Positions 8,014-15,491 of a stretch of 23,250 bases of DNA are shown here, one piece after another. Source of the DNA: an uncultured Lachnospiraceae bacterium (GTDB lineage Bacteria; Bacillota; Clostridia; Lachnospirales; Lachnospiraceae); assembly GCA_902489925.1 (NCBI GenBank), contig CABUBX010000017.1, forward strand, positions 1 to 23,250, written 5' to 3'. Numbering within the stretch: position 1 is the stretch's first letter; each line of letters opens with the position of its first letter. Made by a program: the position numbers and the translations under genes. Under the pieces are notes generated by a model that was given only the letters and a program-made list of their open reading frames with translations, was not told where the DNA came from and ran no database searches.

Positions 8014-8250
8014 TTACTTTATTATACTCCAAAACACAGGAAAGATTGCACTCAACGTAGTAATGCCTGTTATAAAAAACATTACTCCAAATATAACTGC
8101 AATAATAGAACTCGCCTTAATCTTCTTTGAAAGAATAAAAATAAATATAATCCAACTAATCAGTGGTACAATTTTATACCTCTTTTTCTTAATGATAATA
8201 AACGATGCTATAGCAAATAGTATGGTTAATATATGAATAATGATTACCAT
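8014..8250 (-). CDS. Small hydrophobic membrane protein, unknown function
   Basis: A 78-residue protein that is almost entirely membrane-embedded. It has one helix at residues ~2-19, a KKKRYK positive loop at ~21-26, a second helix at ~27-40, a KKIK loop and a third helix at ~48-76. By the positive-inside rule the Lys-rich loops would face the cytosol. I recognise no family. It is more than a chance frame because it is flanked by a strong promoter (8324-8352) and an intrinsic terminator on the same strand, so the ORF fills its own transcription unit. The ribosome site (GGAAG, 6 bases before the ATG) is modest. A role such as an immunity-like or leader peptide cannot be judged from this. Confidence 0.6.
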   Translation of the reverse strand: MVIIIHILTILFAIASFIIIKKKRYKIVPLISWIIFIFILSKKIKASSIIAVIFGVMFFITGITTLSAIFPVFWSIIK

Positions 8251-8323
8251 ATCTGTCTTCCGAAACCCTTTGTTTTCTTTCTATCTCACTGATTTTATGA
8301 TAATTACTTGACCAGTTTTTTCA

Positions 8324-8352
8324 ATATTATCTTATCTCCGGTTTAGTGTCAA
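8324..8352 (-). promoter_or_regulatory. Promoter of the small membrane-protein ORF
   Basis: On the minus strand a perfect TTGACA (8347-8352) is followed after 17 bp by TAATAT (8324-8329). Transcription would start near 8317, giving a leader of ~67 bases before the ATG at 8250. Confidence 0.65.
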
Positions 8353-8383
8353 CGTTTCTTTATATACTTATCATCGCAAATAC

Positions 8384-8444
8384 AAAAATCCCCTATAGGG
8401 CATCCCGATATGTCATTACGGATTTTACCCTACAGAGGATTTTT
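8384..8444. terminator. Strong, probably bidirectional terminator after the oxidoreductase gene
   Basis: A 17-bp stem, AAAAATCCCCTATAGGG with CCCTACAGAGGATTTTT, all paired if G-U is allowed, encloses a 27-base loop that has a small inner stem. T runs follow on both strands (five T on minus, seven T on plus). It ends the hydrolase-oxidoreductase operon 14 bases after its stop codon and insulates the small ORF next to it. Confidence 0.85.
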
Positions 8445-8457
8445 TTATATCATAAAA

Positions 8458-10386
8458 TTAAATTTCACATGCAGCAAGATAACCCTGCTCAATGGCTCTG
8501 TTAATGTCAGCCGCACGCTCATTGCAGTCTCCGGCAAACTGAACCTGAATACCTTTTTCTGTCAATGGCCCGGCATCAAATGCATTGGATTTTGCGCCTA
8601 CGGCAAATACAACATAATCGCAAGAAATACTTACATTGCCGTCCTTCGTTTCGGCTTCAACCCTCTTTTCTGTAATTTCCTTCACCTTTGTTCCTGTCAT
8701 GAGATTGACATGGTGTTTTGCAAAGCTGTCAAAAATGGTTGGTTTAATTGTTGAAGATTCCTCTTTTGCAATCTCATCCATCATCTCAGCGATTGTGACC
8801 TCACATCCCGCTTCTGCAAGAAATTCTGCTGTTTCTGCACCGACAAGTCCGCCGCCAATCACTACAACCTTTCCTGACGGAAGCTGCTCATGGTCTAAAA
8901 CCTTCCATGCATCAAACACATGCGCCAAATTTGCACCTTTAATAGGAAGTATAAAGTTATGGGCACCTGCCGCAACAATTACACTGTCCGGATTTTCAGC
9001 GAGAATCATTTTAGCATCTGCTGCCTTTCCAAGACGCAAATCCACATTTAACAACTTCATTTCATTGGCAAGATAGTGAAGGCTTCGATACATCTCCGCT
9101 TTTCTCGGCGGTACTGCCGCAATATTAAGCTGCCCGCCAAGACGTGTGTCCTTTTCAAACAAAACAACATCATGGCCTCTTAATGCAGACACTCTGGCAG
9201 CCTCCATACCCGCAGGCCCTCCTCCGACAATTACAACTTTCTTTGCAGTTTCAGCCGGTGTTACGGTTCTGACATATTCATATCCATTTTCTGCATTCAA
9301 CACACAGCTTAAAAACTTACGATTCTGAATCGCATCCGTACAGCCCTTGTTGCACATCATGCAATGACGGATTCTTTCCGGCTGTCCGGCTTCAAGCTTT
9401 TTGACATAGTCCGAATCTGCAAGCAGCGAGCGTCCAAGACCTACGATATCACAGATGCCATTTTCAATCAATGCTTCTGCATTTTCAGGCGTAACAATTC
9501 TGCCGACGGAGGACACCGGAATATTTACAGCCGCTTTAACGCGCTTTGTATATCCAGACATAAAGCAATACGGCTGCGTACCCATTGCAGGAATTGTATC
9601 ATTCATATTTCCTGTATGATTTGCCTGTCCTACATGAAGCATATCCACGCCGGCTTCTTCAAGTAATTGAGCCAAACGTACAGCTTCATCAATAAAGAGT
9701 CCGCCTTTACCTCTTGTAGGATTTTCTGTAATAATCGGAAGCTTATAGTCGATGCATATGTCCGGTGCACTTTCTTTGATTGTATCAACAACCTGAAGCG
9801 CAAAACGCACTCTGTTTTCAAATGAACCGCCATATAAATCTGTTCTTTTGTTCAGAATTGTCGAGCACAAAGAACCGATAAGACGGTCACCGTGCACTTC
9901 AATCACATCCACACCGGCTGCTGCCGCCCGCTTTACGCAAAGGGCAAACTTGTCAAGAATCTGCTGAAGCTGTTCTACGGTTACTTCTTCAATATAATGC
10001 ACCATATCGTGATGCATTTTGGCACGTCCGCCTTCCATATCGCCTCTGCGGAAAAACTCGGCGAGCGCATCTACATCATATTCCGGATGAAAAATCTGTA
10101 TACCAAGCTTACAATCAAATTTATGAAGCTCGTCAGCCAATTTTTTAAATGTTTCAATCTGTCCGTCATGGAATAATTTCGGTGTAGGAGAAACAGTATT
10201 TACAGGTGCAACATCACCGAGCACAATATAAGCTGTCCCGCCCTGAGCAATTCTTTTATAAAAATTTAAGCTCTGCTCAGTAATACTTCCGTCTCTGCCC
10301 TCATAGCCTGTTGTCATTGGCGGAAACATAACTCTGTTTTTCAATTCGATTTTACCAACCTTAATCGGCTGTAATAATTTCATCAT
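8458..10386 (-). CDS. FMN/4Fe-4S/FAD enoate-reductase-like oxidoreductase (FadH/BaiCD family)
   Basis: A 642-residue cytosolic flavoprotein of the 2,4-dienoyl-CoA reductase / bile-acid BaiCD layout. An Old-Yellow-Enzyme-type TIM barrel (1-335) binds FMN. Cysteines C342-x2-C345-x3-C349-x11-C361 have the exact FadH spacing for a 4Fe-4S cluster. An FAD site GGGPAGMEAA (388-397) and an NAD(P) site GGGLVGAETAEF follow in a thioredoxin-reductase-like C-terminal half. These enzymes pass electrons from NAD(P)H to reduce an activated C=C bond. Here the barrel motif reads EVHGDRLIGSLCS; against HGxHGYL or GSEGYL in relatives, two residues including the active-site Tyr are missing. It lies 49 bp after the hydrolase gene with no terminator between, so it is likely co-transcribed. 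The substrate cannot be assigned. Confidence 0.85.
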   Translation of the reverse strand: MMKLLQPIKVGKIELKNRVMFPPMTTGYEGRDGSITEQSLNFYKRIAQGGTAYIVLGDVAPVNTVSPTPKLFHDGQIETFKKLADELHKFDCKLGIQIFHPEYDVDALAEFFRRGDMEGGRAKMHHDMVHYIEEVTVEQLQQILDKFALCVKRAAAAGVDVIEVHGDRLIGSLCSTILNKRTDLYGGSFENRVRFALQVVDTIKESAPDICIDYKLPIITENPTRGKGGLFIDEAVRLAQLLEEAGVDMLHVGQANHTGNMNDTIPAMGTQPYCFMSGYTKRVKAAVNIPVSSVGRIVTPENAEALIENGICDIVGLGRSLLADSDYVKKLEAGQPERIRHCMMCNKGCTDAIQNRKFLSCVLNAENGYEYVRTVTPAETAKKVVIVGGGPAGMEAARVSALRGHDVVLFEKDTRLGGQLNIAAVPPRKAEMYRSLHYLANEMKLLNVDLRLGKAADAKMILAENPDSVIVAAGAHNFILPIKGANLAHVFDAWKVLDHEQLPSGKVVVIGGGLVGAETAEFLAEAGCEVTIAEMMDEIAKEESSTIKPTIFDSFAKHHVNLMTGTKVKEITEKRVEAETKDGNVSISCDYVVFAVGAKSNAFDAGPLTEKGIQVQFAGDCNERAADINRAIEQGYLAACEI

Positions 10387-10435
10387 CCTTAAATTACCTC
10401 GCTAACTCATTAAGAAAAATCCTGTTGTCTAAATA

Positions 10436-12286
10436 CTACATGAACATAACTGTGTGGCATGTAAATACAGATGCCACCTGAAAAAATGCCATAAGACATC
10501 CTGCAATGATACCCGGAATATACGGATTGTTGCAGTATTTATTAATTCTTCTCATAAACAATACGGCAACCGGGAATACCGGAATTGCATTAATCATGTA
10601 AGTGAACGTGAATGTTGAACCGAAGATATTCGGCTGAACACCGCTGTTCATAAACATATAATAACCGATAATCGTAATTGCAAATGCCGGAATAAAGTTC
10701 ATAAATGCAAAGAACAAGTCATTGGCCCAAGTCGGCTCTTTTCCGATTTTTGAGTAGTATGCCGAGTTGATTGCAATGCTTACTGCAATACCAAACAATA
10801 AGTAGAACGGCAAGTATGTAAAGAATAAATACATATGGTCAAGAGGAATATCTCTGATACCCCAAAGGTATACACGTAAATCCATCTGGAATACATATGC
10901 CGCAATATAAACAACTGCAAGCACACTGGCTACAGCGATAAGGGCAAGTAAAATTGATTTTAAAAGCTTCTTGAAGCCAATCGCAACGCCCCAATCCTTT
11001 AATGTTGTTCCCTGTTTCTTTCCATATAAGAAATATGAAACAAAAGATGTAATAAGCATAAATAAGCCATTAGCCAATGCCCATAATGCAAAAATATTGG
11101 AAACCTGCTGTGGAAGCTGCGGAATTACAAAATATCCAAGTCCGTTTGCAAAAATCAATGAAATACTTACAAAAGCAAATACACAGTTGAGAATTGTAAG
11201 TCCCCAGAACCAGATTTTTCCTGTTTTATCCGGCGCCGGTCTTAAAGCCTTGCCTTTTTCTGCCGCAAGGTCGCTAAAGAATTTTGACTTCACTAAAACA
11301 GCGACAACAAATACCGCAATCGCCAATGCGCCAAACAAGCCTAAAATAGAGAATATCTGATAAATATTTGCAATCTGGGCAGAACCGATAATATAGTTCG
11401 GTGCCTCAAGCGTATCCTGGAAGAAGTCTACAACTGCACAGATGGCTTTGTCACCGCCCTGAGCATACGGATGAATCACTGCTGCCTCATAAATGCGGCG
11501 GATTGAATCACCTGATGTGTAAGTATGTCCCGGAAGCACCTTCTCACCTTCAAAGCCTGCAGGGTCTTCACCAAACATCACGAAGGATTTTGCATCATTG
11601 CCATTTAAGAAATTCTGTGCCGAAACAGGTGCGCCGTTTTCATCGAAGCCGCCAAAATAAACATGGTCATAATCCGAATAGAAAACACCGACACTTCTGT
11701 CACCGTACACATTTGTCCAGTTTCCTTCTCTGTCCTTAAATGTAGGGTTGCTTGATGCTAAAAATACGGCATCAATTAAAGGATTTTCACTCATGTTATC
11801 CAGTTCCACACTGATATTTGTGGCATTTCCGCCCATGGAATGTCCTGCAATACCGATTCTGTCCGTATCAACATAGTCAAGACCTGCCATATATTTTACT
11901 GCGGCATAAACGCCATAGCCGTCTGCGCCCGGGTCAGTAAAGAATGTTTCAAACGGTGTAATGTCAGAACCGCCATGGTTTAACATATCCGGTGTAACTA
12001 CGACATAACCGCGTCTTGATAATTCAATCGCATACTGTGTGTAGCACTCTTTTGTTGTTGAAAGTCCGTGTGCAAAAACAATCGCAGGTGCTTTTTCCTC
12101 TGCGGTTGCACTGTCAGGCTTATACACTCTTAAACTGACCGTATCACCCGATGTTGTTGTTGTCGTCGTCGTTGTTACTTTGACTGAGAAAAAATTTGTC
12201 ATGACCGTATGTGCGCCAATCAGGCTCACAAATGTCACAATGAGGGCTAATATAAGCCCAAGCTTTGCGCTGAGTTTCTTTTTCAT
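10436..12286 (-). CDS. Membrane protein with alpha/beta-hydrolase domain and multi-pass C-terminal domain
   Basis: 616 residues. After a membrane segment (~8-30) and an eight-threonine run (38-45) comes an alpha/beta-hydrolase of dienelactone-hydrolase/X-Pro-peptidase style (~48-290). It has HG in FAHGLSTTKE (73-74), DMLNHGGSD (100-108) and the nucleophile elbow GHSMGG with Ser150. Acid and base partners are likely among D205/D207/D241 and H254/H272. The remaining ~320 residues hold about eight membrane helices, the first near 308-332. With one N-terminal helix and a helix after it, the hydrolase is best placed outside the cytosol. An ester, amide or lactone is the expected kind of substrate; which is unknown. 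The ATG follows AAAGGAAGG. It heads an operon with the oxidoreductase and is divergent from the AraC gene, suggesting control by that regulator. Confidence 0.8.
   Translation of the reverse strand: MKKKLSAKLGLILALIVTFVSLIGAHTVMTNFFSVKVTTTTTTTTSGDTVSLRVYKPDSATAEEKAPAIVFAHGLSTTKECYTQYAIELSRRGYVVVTPDMLNHGGSDITPFETFFTDPGADGYGVYAAVKYMAGLDYVDTDRIGIAGHSMGGNATNISVELDNMSENPLIDAVFLASSNPTFKDREGNWTNVYGDRSVGVFYSDYDHVYFGGFDENGAPVSAQNFLNGNDAKSFVMFGEDPAGFEGEKVLPGHTYTSGDSIRRIYEAAVIHPYAQGGDKAICAVVDFFQDTLEAPNYIIGSAQIANIYQIFSILGLFGALAIAVFVVAVLVKSKFFSDLAAEKGKALRPAPDKTGKIWFWGLTILNCVFAFVSISLIFANGLGYFVIPQLPQQVSNIFALWALANGLFMLITSFVSYFLYGKKQGTTLKDWGVAIGFKKLLKSILLALIAVASVLAVVYIAAYVFQMDLRVYLWGIRDIPLDHMYLFFTYLPFYLLFGIAVSIAINSAYYSKIGKEPTWANDLFFAFMNFIPAFAITIIGYYMFMNSGVQPNIFGSTFTFTYMINAIPVFPVAVLFMRRINKYCNNPYIPGIIAGCLMAFFQVASVFTCHTVMFM
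12152..12175 (-). repeat. Threonine codon tract (ACA/ACG)8 in the hydrolase gene
   Basis: Eight consecutive Thr codons of only two kinds (ACA, ACG) encode T38-T45 between the signal-anchor helix and the hydrolase domain. Such a short trinucleotide tract could change length by whole codons without a frame change. It looks like a flexible, possibly glycosylated, linker. Confidence 0.7.
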
Positions 12287-12335
12287 ATCGTCCTTCCTTT
12301 TCTTTAAATATATTTACTTAAATTGCATAATGCTA

Positions 12336-12364
12336 ACTATACACTTTTACCCAGCCTTTTTATA
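12336..12364 (-). promoter_or_regulatory. Activator-dependent promoter candidate of the hydrolase operon
   Basis: On the minus strand TATAGT (12336-12341) can serve as a -10. The position 17 bp upstream (TATAAA, 12359-12364) is a poor -35, and it touches the first AraC-type repeat (12361-12379). A weak -35 next to an operator fits activation by the divergent regulator. Confidence 0.4.
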
Positions 12365-12401
12365 TGCCTTTTTTGCTTTACTTATAGCACTTTTTTGCTT
12401 T
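12361..12401. promoter_or_regulatory. Two direct repeats, candidate AraC-family operator
   Basis: An exact 11-bp repeat, TTTTTTGCTTT, occurs at 12369-12379 and 12391-12401. Each copy is preceded by a related TATA-containing octamer (TATATGCC, TATAGCAC). The copies are exactly 22 bp apart, two helical turns, as is common for AraC dimers. The first abuts the -35 area of the hydrolase promoter and the second overlaps the -35 of the regulator's own promoter, which would allow activation of one and autoregulation of the other. Low-complexity T runs reduce certainty. Confidence 0.5.
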
Positions 12402-12423
12402 TTTTCTAATTATGTTGTATAAT
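12395..12423 (+). promoter_or_regulatory. Promoter of the AraC-family regulator
   Basis: A perfect TATAAT (12418-12423) is preceded after 17 bp by TTGCTT (12395-12400), a -35 matching 3 of 6. Transcription would start near 12430. Confidence 0.55.
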
Positions 12424-12491
12424 ACTGTCACTATATATATCCCGATATCATGACAAAATAACCAACACGAACATAAAGGAGGATTTCAATT

Positions 12492-13427
12492 TTGTATTTG
12501 GAAGTAGAGACAATTCAGCACCCACAAATTAATAACATGAATATTACGATCATGGACATCAGTTATCGTGCGCCGCATCTCCATCCAGAAATAGAATTAA
12601 TACTCGTTCTAAAAGGAAACCCATCCTTCAACATCGACGGGACATTAACACAATTTTCAGAAAAAAGCATTGTTTTGATTAATGCCAATGAGCTCCATGA
12701 AATTATTTCCGAAGACAGACCATCTACTTTACTTAATCTGCACATACTGCCGGAATATTTTGAAGGCTATTTTCCGCAAATGAAATTTATACGATTTCAG
12801 GAAAACAAACTGATGAGCAAAAACGATTATCTGTTTATTTATACTTTTTGTAAGCTGCTAAAAACCTACCTCAGTCAAGACCCTTACTATCAAATTCAAT
12901 GCGCCAGCCTGATTAATATCATGCTTTATGATATTCTCGAAAGCTGTGCCTATTATGAAATGTACGAGGATAAATTAAAAACAACAACAAAGCGCAGCCA
13001 GCAGCTTTCTGATATTATTCGTTACATTGAAGAACATTATGCCGAAAAAATTACACTCACAGACCTTGCCGATTATTTGAATTTATCCGCATCCTATCTT
13101 TCTCATTTTATTCAGGATAATCTTCATCGCTCTTTCAGTGAGTTTCTGACCTATACAAGATATCTCAATGCCAAATCACTGCTGATGAAAGGCGAGATGT
13201 CACTGACAGACATATGTTACAACTGCGGCTTTTCCAGTTATCGGTACATGAACAATGCATTCAAAAAATATTCGGACTGTACACCGAAGGAATTTAAACA
13301 GAAAATGTCTTCCGAGCCGATTCCGTATACTAAAAAAGGGATAGTCATTAACTATCCCCCAGCGCAAATGCTGTCAACAGTCACTCAGTTTATGATTGAC
13401 AACAATCTCAACGAATTTAAAATTTAA
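12492..13427 (+). CDS. AraC-family transcriptional regulator with cupin ligand domain
   Basis: 311 residues, the only plus-strand gene. The N-terminal cupin domain (~15-130) has a full metal-type motif H29-x-H31-x3-E35 and a later H69, so it could bind a small ligand or metal. The C-terminal ~100 residues (about 175-275) carry the two helix-turn-helix units of the AraC family: ITLTDLADYLNLSASYLSHF and MSLTDICYNCGFSSYRYMNN. A ~35-residue tail follows. The start is a TTG: AAAGGAGG at 12475-12482 is 9 bases before it, and no ATG or GTG is placed as well. The gene is divergent from the hydrolase-oxidoreductase operon, and candidate operator repeats lie between, so it most likely regulates that operon and itself. 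The effector is unknown. Confidence 0.9.
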   Translation: MYLEVETIQHPQINNMNITIMDISYRAPHLHPEIELILVLKGNPSFNIDGTLTQFSEKSIVLINANELHEIISEDRPSTLLNLHILPEYFEGYFPQMKFIRFQENKLMSKNDYLFIYTFCKLLKTYLSQDPYYQIQCASLINIMLYDILESCAYYEMYEDKLKTTTKRSQQLSDIIRYIEEHYAEKITLTDLADYLNLSASYLSHFIQDNLHRSFSEFLTYTRYLNAKSLLMKGEMSLTDICYNCGFSSYRYMNNAFKKYSDCTPKEFKQKMSSEPIPYTKKGIVINYPPAQMLSTVTQFMIDNNLNEFKI

Positions 13428-13431
13428 TTTT

Positions 13432-13475
13432 AGGGCTGCCTGTGCGTATTGATATGCCGTGCAGCCCTCACTTTT
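13432..13475 (+). terminator. Intrinsic terminator of the AraC gene
   Basis: AGGGCTGC (13432-13439) pairs with GCAGCCCT (13461-13468), with an inner GCGTA/TATGC stem, followed by CACTTTT. It starts 4 bases after the stop codon. It lies between convergent genes. On the minus strand it also follows the MglB-like gene, but there it lacks a good T run, so action in that direction is less sure. Confidence 0.75.
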
Positions 13476-13483
13476 AAATATAC

Positions 13484-14506
13484 CTATTCTTTCAAATATT
13501 CACTCACATTTTCTCCGCTTACTTTCACGTAAGGCGTATAAACATATTTATCCTTCGAAAATTCAATTTCATCCATACTTCCGCCTAAAACAAGGGCATC
13601 TGCCAAAGACACAATTGCTTTCGCCTGACCTTCCTTGTCATTATAAATCGTTCCTGACAACTTTCCGTCTCGTACGGCTTTAAGCCCCACATCTGTCCCA
13701 TCAATACCAAAAAATACCGGAACTGTCGATTCCGTAAAATTTAACTTCTCATAGGCATCAATCGCCCCCAGTGCCATATCATCATTATTGGCAAGAACAA
13801 GCTCAATTTTATTTTTGTACTGATCAATCAGCTGCTGCATCCGATTTAAAGCCTGTCCTCGATTCCAGTTTGCAATCCCATGCCCGATTTTTTCAAGTTC
13901 GATGTGATGATTTCTTAAAGTTTCTACCGCATTTTCGGTACGTATCAGCGCATCTTGATGCCCCGGTTCACCTTCAAGAATCACATATTGAATCACACCG
14001 TCCTTATTTCGGTCTATCCGAGCGTTATTTGCAATCTCCGCTGCTGCCTGCTCTCCCTGAAAAACACCCGATTGTTTTGCGTCAGCGCCGACGTAATAAA
14101 GCTTATCCCACTGCAGCATATCCTCAGCAACAGGCTCTCTGTTAAAAAATATAATCGGCACATCATTTTCTTTTGCAACATCAATGATTGCCGACGGGTC
14201 GGCTCTATCAACAAGATTTACCCCCAACACATTGCAACCGGCGTCAATCATCGCCTTCACCTGATCCTCCTGAGTTCTTTGAGAACCGGCCGCATCCATC
14301 ACCATGACTGAAGCCCCTTCATATTTTCCCATTTCAGTTTTAATACAGTTAATCATTTCACTTAAAAATGTATCACTTTCATTATAGCAAGCAATTCCCA
14401 TGTAAATGCGCTGTGGCTTCATTGCTACAGCTGGACCGCAGCCACACACACCGACAGCAATTGCAATGAGTACCACCCCTGCTTTTTTCAATTTTTTCCC
14501 CGTCAT
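13484..14506 (-). CDS. MglB-like galactose/glucose-binding lipoprotein
   Basis: 340 residues. The signal peptide ends GVCGC, with C23 the likely lipidated cysteine. The rest aligns in order with E. coli MglB. The calcium loop D165-x-N167-x-D169-G-x-I-Q173 is kept, with a distant Glu in NKIELVLAN. Sugar contacts are kept: Asp in ESDTFL, Asn of GVNLVD, His and Asp in GEPGHQDA, the Arg after it, Trp in ANWNRGQ, Asn/Asp of ANNDDMA and Asp in FGIDGTD. Glucose or galactose is therefore the likely ligand. It is the last gene of the regulator-kinase-binding protein operon, 19 bp after the gene before it, with GGGGTGA before its ATG. This position, away from the ATPase and permease, suggests a sensory role, though it could also deliver sugar to MglAC. 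Confidence 0.88.
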   Translation of the reverse strand: MTGKKLKKAGVVLIAIAVGVCGCGPAVAMKPQRIYMGIACYNESDTFLSEMINCIKTEMGKYEGASVMVMDAAGSQRTQEDQVKAMIDAGCNVLGVNLVDRADPSAIIDVAKENDVPIIFFNREPVAEDMLQWDKLYYVGADAKQSGVFQGEQAAAEIANNARIDRNKDGVIQYVILEGEPGHQDALIRTENAVETLRNHHIELEKIGHGIANWNRGQALNRMQQLIDQYKNKIELVLANNDDMALGAIDAYEKLNFTESTVPVFFGIDGTDVGLKAVRDGKLSGTIYNDKEGQAKAIVSLADALVLGGSMDEIEFSKDKYVYTPYVKVSGENVSEYLKE

Positions 14507-14525
14507 ACATTCACCCCTTTTTCAT

Positions 14526-15491
14526 CTACTGGTTCATTGTAAAAAGAATTTCCTGATTCATATCTGTAAACAGTGTTTCCTGACGCATCACTGTATAAGA
14601 TACTGTTTTATCCTGAATTTTATAAAAATACTGGTCAAGCCTTTTTCCAACCTCTCTCAGACTTTCATATCCAACACTAAACTCATCCGGGACAACAAGG
14701 CATTCTGCAATACCTTTATCAACATAGTAAACCGCCTCTGTTGACCTGCCAATTCCATACACTAAAGCGCCGTGGATATTATTGGCCGCTGCAGCCTGTC
14801 CTGCCGCAATCACACTGTTATTATCAAGTGCAATTATAAAATCAACCTTTGGCTTTTCTTTAACTACAGTCTCTTTTATCATTCCAAGTGCCGACCAAGA
14901 AATTGTCCCCCCTCTGTCTCTGATTGCGTCTAACAAACCTTTCTGTCGATTCAAAACAGCTTCCGAGGCGTAATCTGCCGAAATAATCCCGATTGTTTTT
15001 CCTTTAAGACTTCCTCCGTAATCCTGTAAAAGTGCCTGTCCTATAGCCTCACCCATCGCATAATTATCCGGTTGGATAACCGGAAGCTCAGACTCAGAGC
15101 GTTCTTGTGAAGCTGCCGACTCTACAAGCACTATCGGCACTTTAGCCTCTAACCCCCGAAGCATCTCCTCTGCGTCCGAACCGTCTACAGCATGTACAAT
15201 CATCGCAGCCGCGCCATTTTGAATTTCATTTACAATAAGCTGTTCTTCTTCTTCGACCGTAAGCTCTGATGCTGTATTTACAATTGAAAGTTCAAGTTCT
15301 TCGTCCATTGCCGCCATTTTCAATCCATATTTAAAAGCTGTCCATTGGCTGTCATCCGAATTTTCAATAATCACCGACACTTTATCTTTTGATTTACTCG
15401 TCTGTCCCCAAAGCATCATCACCCCGACAGCCGCTGCCGCAATCCCAAGCACCATTTCAATCAAAATAAATGTCCTCTTACGATTTTTCAT
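14526..15491 (-). CDS. Membrane-anchored periplasmic-binding-protein-fold protein, probable kinase co-sensor
   Basis: 321 residues from the chosen ATG at 15491 (AGG lies 9 bases before it; another ATG at 15497 is only 3 bases away). A single N-terminal helix (~6-28) has no lipobox or clear cleavage site, so it should anchor the protein. The rest is a type I sugar-binding-protein / LacI-like fold: KVSVIIENSDDSQWTAFKYG, then AAMIVHAVDGSDAEEM, PIVLVESA, GKTIGIISADYASEAVLNRQKG, VDFIIALDNNSVIAAGQA and ALVYGIGRSTEAV. The galactose-contact and calcium-loop residues of MglB are not kept, so its ligand may differ or it may bind none. The gene overlaps the kinase gene by 14 bp, which implies coupled translation and a shared role. 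It resembles arrangements where a binding protein presents sugar to a LytS/YesM-type kinase. Confidence 0.75.
   Translation of the reverse strand: MKNRKRTFILIEMVLGIAAAAVGVMMLWGQTSKSKDKVSVIIENSDDSQWTAFKYGLKMAAMDEELELSIVNTASELTVEEEEQLIVNEIQNGAAAMIVHAVDGSDAEEMLRGLEAKVPIVLVESAASQERSESELPVIQPDNYAMGEAIGQALLQDYGGSLKGKTIGIISADYASEAVLNRQKGLLDAIRDRGGTISWSALGMIKETVVKEKPKVDFIIALDNNSVIAAGQAAAANNIHGALVYGIGRSTEAVYYVDKGIAECLVVPDEFSVGYESLREVGKRLDQYFYKIQDKTVSYTVMRQETLFTDMNQEILFTMNQ

Noticed and set aside
8636..9076. Plus-strand frame of 146 codons inside the oxidoreductase gene.
   Set aside because: It is antisense to the conserved FAD/NAD-binding region, has no ribosome site, and is a shadow of the real frame.
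13432..13468. Possible attachment site or mobile-element end formed by the inverted repeat between convergent genes.
   Set aside because: It has a nested stem and T run right after a stop codon, so a terminator explains it; no integrase or transposase gene is near.
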